9,249 nucleotides of DNA from CAZDQL01 sp964507325 (GTDB lineage Bacteria; Planctomycetota; UBA1135; GCA-002686595): positions 1 through 9,249 of the forward strand of contig CAZDQL010000155.1 of the NCBI GenBank assembly GCA_964507325.1. The letters are read 5' to 3'. This document shows positions 1-5,872 of this stretch, piece after piece. The notes under the pieces are model-generated. The model was not told the origin of the DNA. It searched no databases and saw nothing but the letters and a program-made list of their open reading frames with translations. The first letter of the stretch is position 1, and each line of letters opens with the position of its first letter. Both the position numbers and the translations under genes were made by a program.

Positions 1-2
1 CG

Positions 3-107
3 GTTTCCGAAGCCCCGGTTTCCGAAGCCCCGGATTCCGAAGCCCCGGATTCCGAAGCTCCGGTTTCCGAGGCCCCGATTGCCGAGACCGCGGTCTCCGA
101 GGCCCCC
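3..107 (+). repeat. Seven 15-base tandem repeats encoding SEAPV-like pentapeptides
   Basis: Units start at 3, 18, 33, 48, 63, 78 and 93. The consensus is G(T/A)TTCCGAAGCCCCG, read as V/D-S-E-A-P. The first two units are identical and units 3 and 4 differ from each other by one base. Units 6 and 7 have diverged (IAETA, VSEAP). The gradient from identical to diverged units suggests recent expansion towards the left, and the array probably continues beyond the window edge. The period is a multiple of three, so copy-number change would lengthen or shorten the protein without a frameshift. Confidence 0.9.
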
Positions 108-182
108 GCTCCCGACGAGCCCCCCGCCGAGGAGGACACCCCGGACGCCGGCGACCCGGAGCGCCCTGCGCCCGGAGAGTGA
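3..182 (+). CDS. 3' end of an unidentified gene; acidic Ser-Glu-Ala-Pro repeat tail
   Basis: Only the last 59 codons are in the window, open from the left edge to TGA at 180-182. The visible protein is low complexity: seven SEAPV-like pentapeptides, then an acidic Pro/Glu/Asp/Ala stretch ending in PERPAPGE. Frame choice rests on the in-frame 15-base repeats, the strong third-position G/C and the stop at the start of a non-coding gap. No folded domain is visible, so no function can be given. Such Pro/Ala/Glu tails are usually disordered linkers or C-terminal extensions of cytoplasmic RNA-binding, envelope-spanning or secreted proteins. Which applies here depends on the missing N-terminal part. 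The gene points the same way as the lipoprotein gene that follows 100 bases later. I am confident it is coding and do not know what it is. Confidence 0.75.
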   Translation, partial: VSEAPVSEAPDSEAPDSEAPVSEAPIAETAVSEAPAPDEPPAEEDTPDAGDPERPAPGE

Positions 183-196
183 GTCCGATCCTTCAG

Positions 197-216
197 GAGG
201 GGAAACCGGTCCCCTC
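197..216 (+). other. GC-rich hairpin in the gap before the lipoprotein gene
   Basis: GAGGGGA at 197-203 pairs perfectly with TCCCCTC at 210-216 around a six-base loop, 15 bases after the stop of the upstream gene. There is no T-run after it, so it is not a textbook intrinsic terminator. It could stabilise the 3' end of the upstream mRNA or contribute to termination together with the second hairpin at 233-254. Seen directly; the role is inferred. Confidence 0.45.
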
Positions 217-232
217 GGGCGGGGTAGGCGGC

Positions 233-254
233 CAGCGGCACCCGAGTGCCGCTG
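233..254 (+). terminator. Nine-base-pair hairpin, possible terminator lacking a T-run
   Basis: CAGCGGCAC (233-241) and GTGCCGCTG (246-254) form a perfect nine-base-pair stem closed by the tetraloop CCGA. The stem can be prolonged by G230-C256 and G231-C255 if C232 bulges. It lies between the stop at 182 and the start at 283. No T-run follows, so a terminator role is only a possibility. It could equally be a leader structure of the lipoprotein mRNA. Confidence 0.45.
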
Positions 255-282
255 CCACGAACCGGAACGGCCACCCCATGCC

Positions 283-1305
283 ATGCGTGCCCTGCCCCTC
301 GCCCTGATCCTGGCCGGCCTGCTCCCCTGGGGCGGAGCCGGCTGCGCCGCGCCCGACGCCGCCTCCGGCAGCGCGTCCCCGCCCAGCCTGCGGGGACCCG
401 AGGCGCGCTACCTGCCCCTCTTCGAGGCGTTGCGGGAGACCACCAACGCCCACGAGGACGCCACCGCCCGCCGCATCGCCCTCAACCTGCGCGCGCGCAT
501 AGCCGCCGACCGCGCCCGTGGGATCACCAGCGGCACGGAGGAGGCCCTGGTCCTCCTGAAGAGCTTCGAGACGGTGCTCCGCGGGCGGGCCTTGGTCGAC
601 TCCCTGGAAGTGGAGCTCGTCGCGCGCCCCCTCGGCGGACGCCCCCTCGGCGGGCGCAACGTGGTGGAGCTCGTGCTGCGCCTCAGGAGCTCCGAGGCGG
701 AGCCCTTCGAGCTGCGACCGGGGGCCCCGGTGCTGCGCACGGAGCGCGTCAGCCTGGCCCCCGACGGCCGCGAGGGACGCGTGACCCGTCGCACCTCGGT
801 CAGCGGCTGCGAGCGCCTGGAGCTCGCCGGCGAGGAGTGGCGAGAGATCGCCCTCGGCCCGATGGCGACCACCATCCCGCGCGCCGCGATGGCCACCCAG
901 ACCCGCTGGACCCTCGAGCTCGGATTCGGAGAGGCGCGTCAGGGTGGACGCAGCTACCCCGCCGCCGACCTGGCCAGCGTCAGCCTGGAGCGGGTCGATC
1001 TGGCCGCCTTCCTGCCCAACGCGGCGATCGAGCCGGCCGAGCTGGCGCGCTTCGCCGCCCGGGAGGAGTTCGCCCTGGCCCCCCTCTTGGAGCGCACGGT
1101 GCGCATCGTCCCCGAGCGGCGGGGCGAGGCCCTCGACCTGCTCGCGCCGCTGGTGGAGCGCATGACCGCCGAGGAGCTGGAGCGTCTGGTGCCGGTCCTG
1201 CGCTGGCTCTCCGGCGTCGCCACGCCCGTGCGCGATCCGCTGGCCTGGAGGGAGTGGATACGTCGGCGCACCGACACGGCTGCCAGCTTCAGACGCGATC
1301 CATAG
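283..1305 (+). CDS. Probable lipoprotein of unknown function (340 aa)
   Basis: The start at ATG 283 is chosen because it places a signal peptide at the N-terminus: MRALPLALILAGLLPWGGAG followed by Cys21. The lipobox (Gly-Ala-Gly-Cys) is weak at -3, so cleavage by signal peptidase I or II is open. An open frame runs further upstream into the hairpin gap but has no protein-like content. Residues 40-100 look helical and charged. Residues 105-240 are strand-rich (DSLEVELVAR, VVELVLRLRS) with paired Arg/Glu strands, resembling a beta-sandwich. Residues 250-330 are helical and Arg/Glu-rich. An imperfect RPLGG duplication sits at residues 115-125. Only two cysteines occur in the mature part (21 and 176). 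I recognise no family and assign no reaction; the likely location is the periplasm or a membrane surface. No Shine-Dalgarno sequence precedes the start. tyrS follows 75 bases downstream on the same strand, probably by chance rather than shared function. Confidence 0.8.
   Translation: MRALPLALILAGLLPWGGAGCAAPDAASGSASPPSLRGPEARYLPLFEALRETTNAHEDATARRIALNLRARIAADRARGITSGTEEALVLLKSFETVLRGRALVDSLEVELVARPLGGRPLGGRNVVELVLRLRSSEAEPFELRPGAPVLRTERVSLAPDGREGRVTRRTSVSGCERLELAGEEWREIALGPMATTIPRAAMATQTRWTLELGFGEARQGGRSYPAADLASVSLERVDLAAFLPNAAIEPAELARFAAREEFALAPLLERTVRIVPERRGEALDLLAPLVERMTAEELERLVPVLRWLSGVATPVRDPLAWREWIRRRTDTAASFRRDP
625..654 (+). repeat. 15-base tandem duplication inside the lipoprotein gene
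   Basis: Bases 625-639 and 640-654 differ only at their last base and encode RPLGG twice, followed by another Arg. The unit length keeps the reading frame. It falls between two predicted beta strands of the product, where a five-residue insertion would lengthen a loop. Confidence 0.85.
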
Positions 1306-1366
1306 ACGGCGGCGAGGAGGCGGACCGGCGGCGCGCGTGGAACGAGGCGGGTGGCTCGACGTCGGG

Positions 1367-1372
1367 TACACT
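1367..1372 (+). promoter_or_regulatory. -10-like hexamer TACACT just upstream of tyrS
   Basis: TACACT fits the TANNNT pattern of housekeeping sigma -10 elements and ends eight bases before the tyrS ATG. Initiation six to eight bases downstream would start the transcript at about 1379-1381, giving a leaderless or nearly leaderless mRNA, consistent with the missing Shine-Dalgarno sequence. No convincing TTGACA-like -35 box is present at 16-18 bases spacing, so this is a candidate only. Confidence 0.3.
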
Positions 1373-1380
1373 CTGCCGCG

Positions 1381-2598
1381 ATGGACGACGTCAGCACCAA
1401 GACCGAGCTGGAGCAGCACCTGGCCGCCTTTCGGCGGGGTGCGATGAACTTGATCGAGGAGCGGGAGCTGGCTCAGCTCCTGGAATCCGCCCTGCGGGAA
1501 GGGCGCGGGCTGCGGGTCAAGTTCGGGATGGACCCCAGCTCCCCCGACCTGCACCTGGGGCACGCGATCCCCCTCTTCGTCCTGCGCGACCTGCAGGATC
1601 TGGGGCATACCGTGGTCCTGATCGTGGGGGATGCCACCGCCATGGTGGGGGATCCCTCGGGGCGCAACGAGCAGCGCCCCGTGCTCACCCGCGAGGAGGT
1701 GGAGCGCAACCTCGAGACCTACACCGCCCAGGCGGGTCGCATCCTCGAGATGCAGCGCACCGAGGTGCGGCGCAACTCGGAGTGGTTCGACGCCATGGGC
1801 CTGGAGGAGCTGCTGCGACTCACGGCGCGCATGACCGTCTCCCAGATGATCGAGCGCGACACCTTCCGGCGCCGCATGAAGGCGGCCGAGCCGATCGGCA
1901 TCAACGAGTTCCTCTACCCCCTGATGCAGGGCTGGGACTCCGTGATGATCGACTGCGACGTGGAGCTGGGGGGCACCGACCAGCTCTTCAACCTGCACGT
2001 TGGCCGCGACTTCCAGGCGCAGGAGGGGCAGCGGCGCCAGGTGATCCGCACTCACCCGCTGATCACCGGCCTGAACGGGCTCAAGATGAGCAAGTCCCTC
2101 GGCAACGCGGTCGGCCTGCTCGATTCCGCGCGCGAGATGACCTTCTCGGTGATGCGCCTGCCCGACGACCAGATGCACACCTGGTTCGTGCAGCTCACCC
2201 GCGTCCCGGAGGCCGAGATCGCCGAGTTCCTGGCCGGGCATCCGCGCGCCGCCAAGGCGCGCCTGGCGCGCGAGATCACGGCCTTCTTCCACGACGACGA
2301 GGCGGCCGCCGAGGCCGCCCTCGCCTTCGACCGCGAGGTGCGCGACAAGGTGCTGCCGGACGACATCCCCGAGACCCCCTGGCGCGCCGAGTGGGGGGAG
2401 GAGATCCTGCTCCCCAACCTCTTGAAGGAGGTCGGGCTGGTGCAGACCACCGGCGAGGGCCGGCGGCTGATCCAGCAGGGGGGCGTGCGCATCGACGGCA
2501 CGGTGGTGGGGCAGGTCAAGACCCAGGTCGGCCCACCCGGCTCCGCCCTGCTCCTGCAGGTGGGCAAGAAGCGCTTCGCGCGCGTGCTGCCGAAGTGA
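1381..2598 (+). CDS. tyrS: Tyrosyl-tRNA synthetase
   Basis: This cytoplasmic class I aminoacyl-tRNA synthetase charges tRNA-Tyr with tyrosine using ATP. Residues 48-61 read FGMDPSSPDLHLGH, with the HIGH-type signature HLGH at 58-61. The second class I signature KMSKS is at 235-239. Tyrosine-pocket and dimer-region motifs include GDATAMVGDPSGR (83-95) and ELGGTDQLFN (195-204). A helical linker spans about 250-345, and a C-terminal S4 RNA-binding domain (about 345-403) contains RRLIQQGGVRIDG. The FGxDPxxPDLHLGH form marks the TyrZ-like (type 2) group of bacterial TyrRS, and 405 residues is a normal length. ATG 1381 is preferred over an in-frame GTG at 1351, whose extra ten residues look non-native. 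No Shine-Dalgarno is visible and no T-box leader fits in the 75-base upstream gap. No key residue is missing. Confidence 0.97.
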   Translation: MDDVSTKTELEQHLAAFRRGAMNLIEERELAQLLESALREGRGLRVKFGMDPSSPDLHLGHAIPLFVLRDLQDLGHTVVLIVGDATAMVGDPSGRNEQRPVLTREEVERNLETYTAQAGRILEMQRTEVRRNSEWFDAMGLEELLRLTARMTVSQMIERDTFRRRMKAAEPIGINEFLYPLMQGWDSVMIDCDVELGGTDQLFNLHVGRDFQAQEGQRRQVIRTHPLITGLNGLKMSKSLGNAVGLLDSAREMTFSVMRLPDDQMHTWFVQLTRVPEAEIAEFLAGHPRAAKARLAREITAFFHDDEAAAEAALAFDREVRDKVLPDDIPETPWRAEWGEEILLPNLLKEVGLVQTTGEGRRLIQQGGVRIDGTVVGQVKTQVGPPGSALLLQVGKKRFARVLPK

Positions 2599-2607
2599 CG
2601 TGACGCG

Positions 2608-2619
2608 CGCCGCGCGGCG
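2608..2619. other. 12-base palindrome between two convergent genes
   Basis: CGCCGCGCGGCG is a perfect palindrome in the 23-base gap between the tyrS stop (2596-2598) and the stop of the leftward DUF1573 gene (2622-2624). As RNA it could fold into a four-base-pair GC stem from either strand. It lacks T-runs, so a bidirectional terminator role is weakly supported. Confidence 0.3.
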
Positions 2620-2621
2620 AC

Positions 2622-3779
2622 TCAGTGCACGCGCCCGGCGACCGGAGCCTCGATGCACGGGTACTGCTCGTCGTCGAGCAGCACGGTCACCGTCCCCTGG
2701 AAGGGCCCGGGGGGCAGCGCAGCGTCCGCGGCGAGGGTCAACACCCAGCGCTCGCAACGCCCCTCGACGTCGACGTAGCGACCCGGCGCGGGTGCGAAGC
2801 TCGCGCTGAGGTGAGCGGCGGCGGGTCCACCGAACTCCACCCCCGCCACGCTCAGGCGCAGCCCGGGGACGCGCGCCACGACCTCCAGCTCGAGGGTGCC
2901 GCTGGTCCCCTGGGGGAGCACGCCGAAGTGCAGGTGCCTGCGGCTGAGGCCGACGTCGGGGCCGACCATGGCCCACACGGTGATCTCCAGGCGCCCGCCG
3001 TCGCCGTGCCCCTCGCGGTCGGTGGTGGCCAGCACGACCTTCTCGCGCACGGCTCCCCGGGGGAGCCCCGGGGGCAGGCTGGCGACCAGGGCCCAGATGT
3101 CCTCCCCGTTGACGTGGACGTGGGTCATCTGCGCCTGCACGGCGCCGGTCGCCTCGACCACTTCCAGGATGCGAGCAGGCGACTTGGGCCAGCCGGTCAT
3201 GATCTCGACGCGCGCGGAGCCGCCGTAGCTCTCGGGCACCTCGCCCAGACGCAGGGCGTCGGGGGTGACCTGGAAGAGGCTCTCGCTCATCAGGTGGATC
3301 TCCAGCGTGATGAACGGCGTCTCCGGTGAGCTGGTGCGCAGGCGCATGACCGCCAGCTTGTCCCGGTTGGGCAGCAGGCTCTTGGTGTTGATGCCCACCA
3401 CCAACTCCATGCGCCCGCCGGCGGGGACCACGAGCATGTTCCCGTCGCGCCTGACGTCCCCCTCGACCAGGATGCCGCCGTCCTGCGCCACGAGCCGCAC
3501 GCGCTCCGCGACGGTGCACTGGCAGGCGGGGTCCACGTGCATGAGGGTCACCGGTCCCCGACCGTCGTTGGTGAAGTGGACCGGCAGGCGGGTGCGCGTG
3601 CCGTGGCGCAGGGTGCCGATGTCGAAGAAGGTCGGGCGCGCGGGATCGTCGGGATCGGGGTTGTCGATCACCAGCCGACCCACCTGTGCGGGCCCGCAGG
3701 CGGCGGCGAAGCAGGCGAGCAGGAGCAGGAGGGGTGCGGCGCGTTGCGCCCACCGGCTAGCGCGGGGACTGATCGCCAT
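2622..3779 (-). CDS. DUF1573-domain lipoprotein with three Ig-like repeats
   Basis: From ATG at 3779 the product is 385 residues. Its N-terminus is Arg-rich (MAISPRASRWAQR), then a hydrophobic core APLLLLLACFAAAC, giving an exported lipoprotein with Cys28 (AAAC) or Cys23 (LLAC) as lipidation site. Residues about 50-165 match DUF1573: an FDIGTLRHG start, HFTNDGRGPVTL, then DPACQCTV with the family's Cys-x-Cys-Thr (Cys86, Cys88). Two further segments repeat the opening pattern, at about 172-270 (ALRLGEVPESYGGSARVEI) and 282-385 (HLHFGVLPQGTSGTLELEV), suggesting three tandem ASH/MSP-like beta-sandwiches. Only the first keeps CxC. DUF1573 has no established reaction and is typical of secreted or surface proteins, so a structural or binding role is inferred. 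The gene is last in its apparent operon and starts inside the sulfatase gene (23-base overlap). An in-frame ATG at 3812 has a better ribosome binding site and would add 11 residues before the signal peptide; either start is possible. Confidence 0.88.
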   Translation of the reverse strand: MAISPRASRWAQRAAPLLLLLACFAAACGPAQVGRLVIDNPDPDDPARPTFFDIGTLRHGTRTRLPVHFTNDGRGPVTLMHVDPACQCTVAERVRLVAQDGGILVEGDVRRDGNMLVVPAGGRMELVVGINTKSLLPNRDKLAVMRLRTSSPETPFITLEIHLMSESLFQVTPDALRLGEVPESYGGSARVEIMTGWPKSPARILEVVEATGAVQAQMTHVHVNGEDIWALVASLPPGLPRGAVREKVVLATTDREGHGDGGRLEITVWAMVGPDVGLSRRHLHFGVLPQGTSGTLELEVVARVPGLRLSVAGVEFGGPAAAHLSASFAPAPGRYVDVEGRCERWVLTLAADAALPPGPFQGTVTVLLDDEQYPCIEAPVAGRVH

Positions 3780-5283
3780 CGCGGGTCCCGTCGTCAACGG
3801 GTGCATCGGCATCGTCTCCCTCCCCGTCGTCACCGCCGTACCCCATGCCGTGCAGGGCTGCGGGGTTGACGGGCCCGGTCTGCTCCCCGGGTGCGGCGAT
3901 GCGCCAGGCGTCCTGCTCGTCGAGCCAGGCCTTGAGCCGCACGACCTCGGGGTGGTCGAGGGTGAAGAGGTTGGAGGCCTCCAGGGGGTCGGTCGCCAGG
4001 TTGAAGAGCTCTCCGCGCTCCGGGTGGGCCACCCGCCATACCAGCTTCCACTCGCCGTCGGTGGCGCAGTAGAGGTTGTCATGGTGGCCGGGCGGCAGCT
4101 TGCCCGCCTTGGGCGCGAATGCGTCGTAGAGGTTGAGGGCATCCGCGTAGGCCAAACGGGGCTGGGATTCGCTCTGGCCGTCGATCAGCGCGAGCAGGCT
4201 CTCCCCGTCCAGGTCGGTCTCCAGGGGTACGTCGAGCACTTCCAGGATGGTGGGCAAGATGTCGGTGGTGCGTACCTGGGGTGCGACCACCCGGCTACCG
4301 TCCCGCCCCGGGATCTTGACGATCAGGGGCACGCGCAAGCACCAGTCGTAGAGCAGGCGGTGCTTGCCCCAGCCGTGGCGCCGCAAGCCGTCCAGGAGTC
4401 CCTGGGCGTGGTCGGCGGTGATGACGACGATGGTGTCCTCGTACTGGCCGTTCTCCCTGAGCCACTCGAGCACGCGCCCCAACTGGGCGTCCATCCAGGT
4501 CATCTCCGGCCCGTACATCCGCTCGCGCCACTGGTGCTGGGCCGTCTTGTCGAGCAGCGACCCCTCCGGGGGCATCTCGATCTCGTAGTCGGCGATGAAC
4601 TCCTCCGGCGGCACCAGACAGTAGTCGTGGACGTCGAAGAGGTGCAGCCAGAGGCACCAGGGCTCCTCCTCCGCCGCGCGCTCCCCCAACCAGCCGAGGA
4701 CTTCGTCGGCCGTCGCGTCGCTGCGGCGCTGGTACTTGCCCTGGGAGATGCGACCCCATTGCTCGCGGTCTCGGGGCTGTTGCTCGAAGTCGATCGCCGT
4801 GGTGTCGATCCCGGTCAGGAAGTCGTCGAAGCCCTGGTCGAGGTTGTAGACCTCCGAGACCACGAAGGCGCTGACCATCGCCGCCGTGCGGTAGCCGCGC
4901 TCCTTCAGGATCTCCGGCAGTGTCCGCACCCCCTCGTCCAGCTGGTGGGAGACCTCCTCGGAGTAGAAGACCCGCATCCCGTGGGCGTAGTTGTTGAGCC
5001 CGCTCAGGATCGAGGCGTGGGACATGGGGGTGATCCCCGCGGTGGCGATCGCGCGCTCGAAGAGCACCCCTTCCCGCGCCACCCGGTCGATGTGGGGGGT
5101 GGCGGCGCGCTCCCCTCCGTAGCACCCCAGCCAATCGGGGCGGGTCGTGTCGAGGGTGACGAGCAGCACGTTGCTGCGCGGAGCCTCGGACTCGGCAGCA
5201 CCCCCGCCACAGCAGGTGAACAAGAGGGTCAGGAGCACCCCGAGCAGGAGCAGGGTCAGCGGGACTCGCAGTGACGGTGTCAT
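3757..5283 (-). CDS. Sulfatase-superfamily (alkaline phosphatase fold) lipoprotein
   Basis: The 508-residue product starts with MTPSLRVPLTLLLLGVLLTLLFTCC, a signal peptide probably ending at Cys24 or Cys25, so an exported lipoprotein is likely although the lipobox is weak. The sulfatase N-terminal metal motif is NVLLVTLDTTRPDWLGCYG (38-56, Asp45), followed by TPHIDRVAREGVLF. The active-site segment is ITPMSHASILSGL (84-96): Thr85 and His89 stand where classical sulfatases have the Cys/Ser and Arg of C/S-x-P-x-R. Further metal or substrate residues are HLFDVHD (214-220), ITADHAQG (Asp291, His292) and GKH (His308). The C-terminal region has the usual GELFNLATDPLEASNL (424-439). Without the formylglycine Cys/Ser, Thr85 may be a direct nucleophile, as in phosphatase and phosphotransferase relatives. 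Substrate is unknown. Residues 483-508 form an acidic Asp/Gly tail that overlaps the next gene. It lies 49 bases after the 179-residue gene. No Shine-Dalgarno is seen before ATG 5283. Confidence 0.92.
   Translation of the reverse strand: MTPSLRVPLTLLLLGVLLTLLFTCCGGGAAESEAPRSNVLLVTLDTTRPDWLGCYGGERAATPHIDRVAREGVLFERAIATAGITPMSHASILSGLNNYAHGMRVFYSEEVSHQLDEGVRTLPEILKERGYRTAAMVSAFVVSEVYNLDQGFDDFLTGIDTTAIDFEQQPRDREQWGRISQGKYQRRSDATADEVLGWLGERAAEEEPWCLWLHLFDVHDYCLVPPEEFIADYEIEMPPEGSLLDKTAQHQWRERMYGPEMTWMDAQLGRVLEWLRENGQYEDTIVVITADHAQGLLDGLRRHGWGKHRLLYDWCLRVPLIVKIPGRDGSRVVAPQVRTTDILPTILEVLDVPLETDLDGESLLALIDGQSESQPRLAYADALNLYDAFAPKAGKLPPGHHDNLYCATDGEWKLVWRVAHPERGELFNLATDPLEASNLFTLDHPEVVRLKAWLDEQDAWRIAAPGEQTGPVNPAALHGMGYGGDDGEGDDADAPVDDGTRDGDQSPR
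3819..3823 (-). promoter_or_regulatory. Ribosome binding site candidate for the DUF1573 gene
   Basis: On the minus strand GGAGG occupies 3823-3819, six bases before an in-frame ATG at 3812. This is good Shine-Dalgarno spacing and supports an upstream start (396 residues, 56-base overlap with the sulfatase gene) over ATG 3779, which has only a weak GGGA. The same bases encode Gly/Glu/Asp codons of the sulfatase tail, so the match may be incidental. Confidence 0.4.
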
Positions 5284-5332
5284 GGCTGGATGGGAGCCCT
5301 ACGGCGGCCCGTACGCGGTGTGGGGGTGGGCT

Positions 5333-5872
5333 TCACAACCTGCGCCCCCTGGCGCGGATCTCGCGCTCCATGCGCTCCAGGACCGCCCGCTCGTCGAGCG
5401 CGCGACCCCCGAGGGCGTCCAGGAACCAGCGCACCTCGTGGTGTTTGAGTCGGCCGACCGCGCCCAGGGCGGGCCCGCCGACCTTGCGCCGGTGCAAGAG
5501 GAAGCGCCGCAGCCAGGCCTCGAAGGGCAGTCCCCCGCGCTTGCGCTGGGCGAGATGCTCCTCGAGCGGCTCCAGGCCGATCAGGCGGCAGATGTCGGTC
5601 GTGAAGGCGAAGTCGGCCAGCAGCGGCTCCTCGCCGTCGAGTAGCGCACGCGCGAGCTCTGCGTCCACTCCTCCTGCGGCGGGGTCGGAGCCCCGGTTGG
5701 CGAGCACGTGCAGGGCGGCCACCCGCTCCCGCGGCGTGCCCTCCTCCGCCTCCCGCCAGAGCTCCTCCGCGCTGCGCCGCTGCGAGAATGCCAGCAGGAG
5801 CTCCAGCACCAGGAGCGCCGAGAGGACCAGATGCGGCAGGAGGCGCCGCAGGGGAGCGGGCGTCGCGCTCAC
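5333..5872 (-). CDS. Small membrane-anchored helical protein of unknown function (179 aa)
   Basis: The frame starts at GTG 5872, which shares GTGA with the stop of the glycosyltransferase gene and has GGAGGG seven bases upstream; this start is well supported. Residues 12-30 (LPHLVLSALLVLELLLAFS) form one membrane segment after a short Arg-containing N-terminus, so the rest probably lies outside the cytoplasmic membrane. Residues 34-110 are helical (EELWREAEEGTPRERVAALHVLANRG in outline, then LARALLDGEEPLLADFAF), faintly like HEAT-type helical pairs. Residues 115-179 are basic and helical (RRFLLHRRK, ERMEREIRARGRRL). There is one cysteine (95) and no catalytic motif. I recognise no family. Its coupling to the glycosyltransferase suggests an accessory subunit or a partner made in fixed ratio, which is inference. 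It could also be an independent protein of unrelated role. Confidence 0.85.
   Translation of the reverse strand: MSATPAPLRRLLPHLVLSALLVLELLLAFSQRRSAEELWREAEEGTPRERVAALHVLANRGSDPAAGGVDAELARALLDGEEPLLADFAFTTDICRLIGLEPLEEHLAQRKRGGLPFEAWLRRFLLHRRKVGGPALGAVGRLKHHEVRWFLDALGGRALDERAVLERMEREIRARGRRL

Noticed and set aside
3..107. CRISPR-like array
   Set aside because: Units are 15 bases, directly adjacent without spacers, and in frame with a coding sequence.
1306..1380. T-box or other riboswitch before tyrS
   Set aside because: The gap is only 75 bases, with no specifier loop or T-box consensus and no terminator/antiterminator pair.
246..2603. Long plus-strand frame overlapping the lipoprotein and tyrS genes
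   Set aside because: It is out of frame with the clear tyrS motifs and gives an Arg/Pro/Gly-rich product typical of a shifted GC-rich frame.
193..3753. Stop-free minus-strand stretch of more than 1100 codons across the lipoprotein gene, tyrS and part of the DUF1573 gene
   Set aside because: It runs antisense to tyrS and the lipoprotein gene and out of frame with the DUF1573 gene. Its translation is compositionally biased (His, Gly, Arg, Gln rich) with no domain; high third-position G/C removes antisense stops.
3265..5274. Plus-strand frame of about 670 codons opposite the DUF1573 and sulfatase genes
   Set aside because: The opposite strand carries recognisable sulfatase and DUF1573 motifs; this frame has none.
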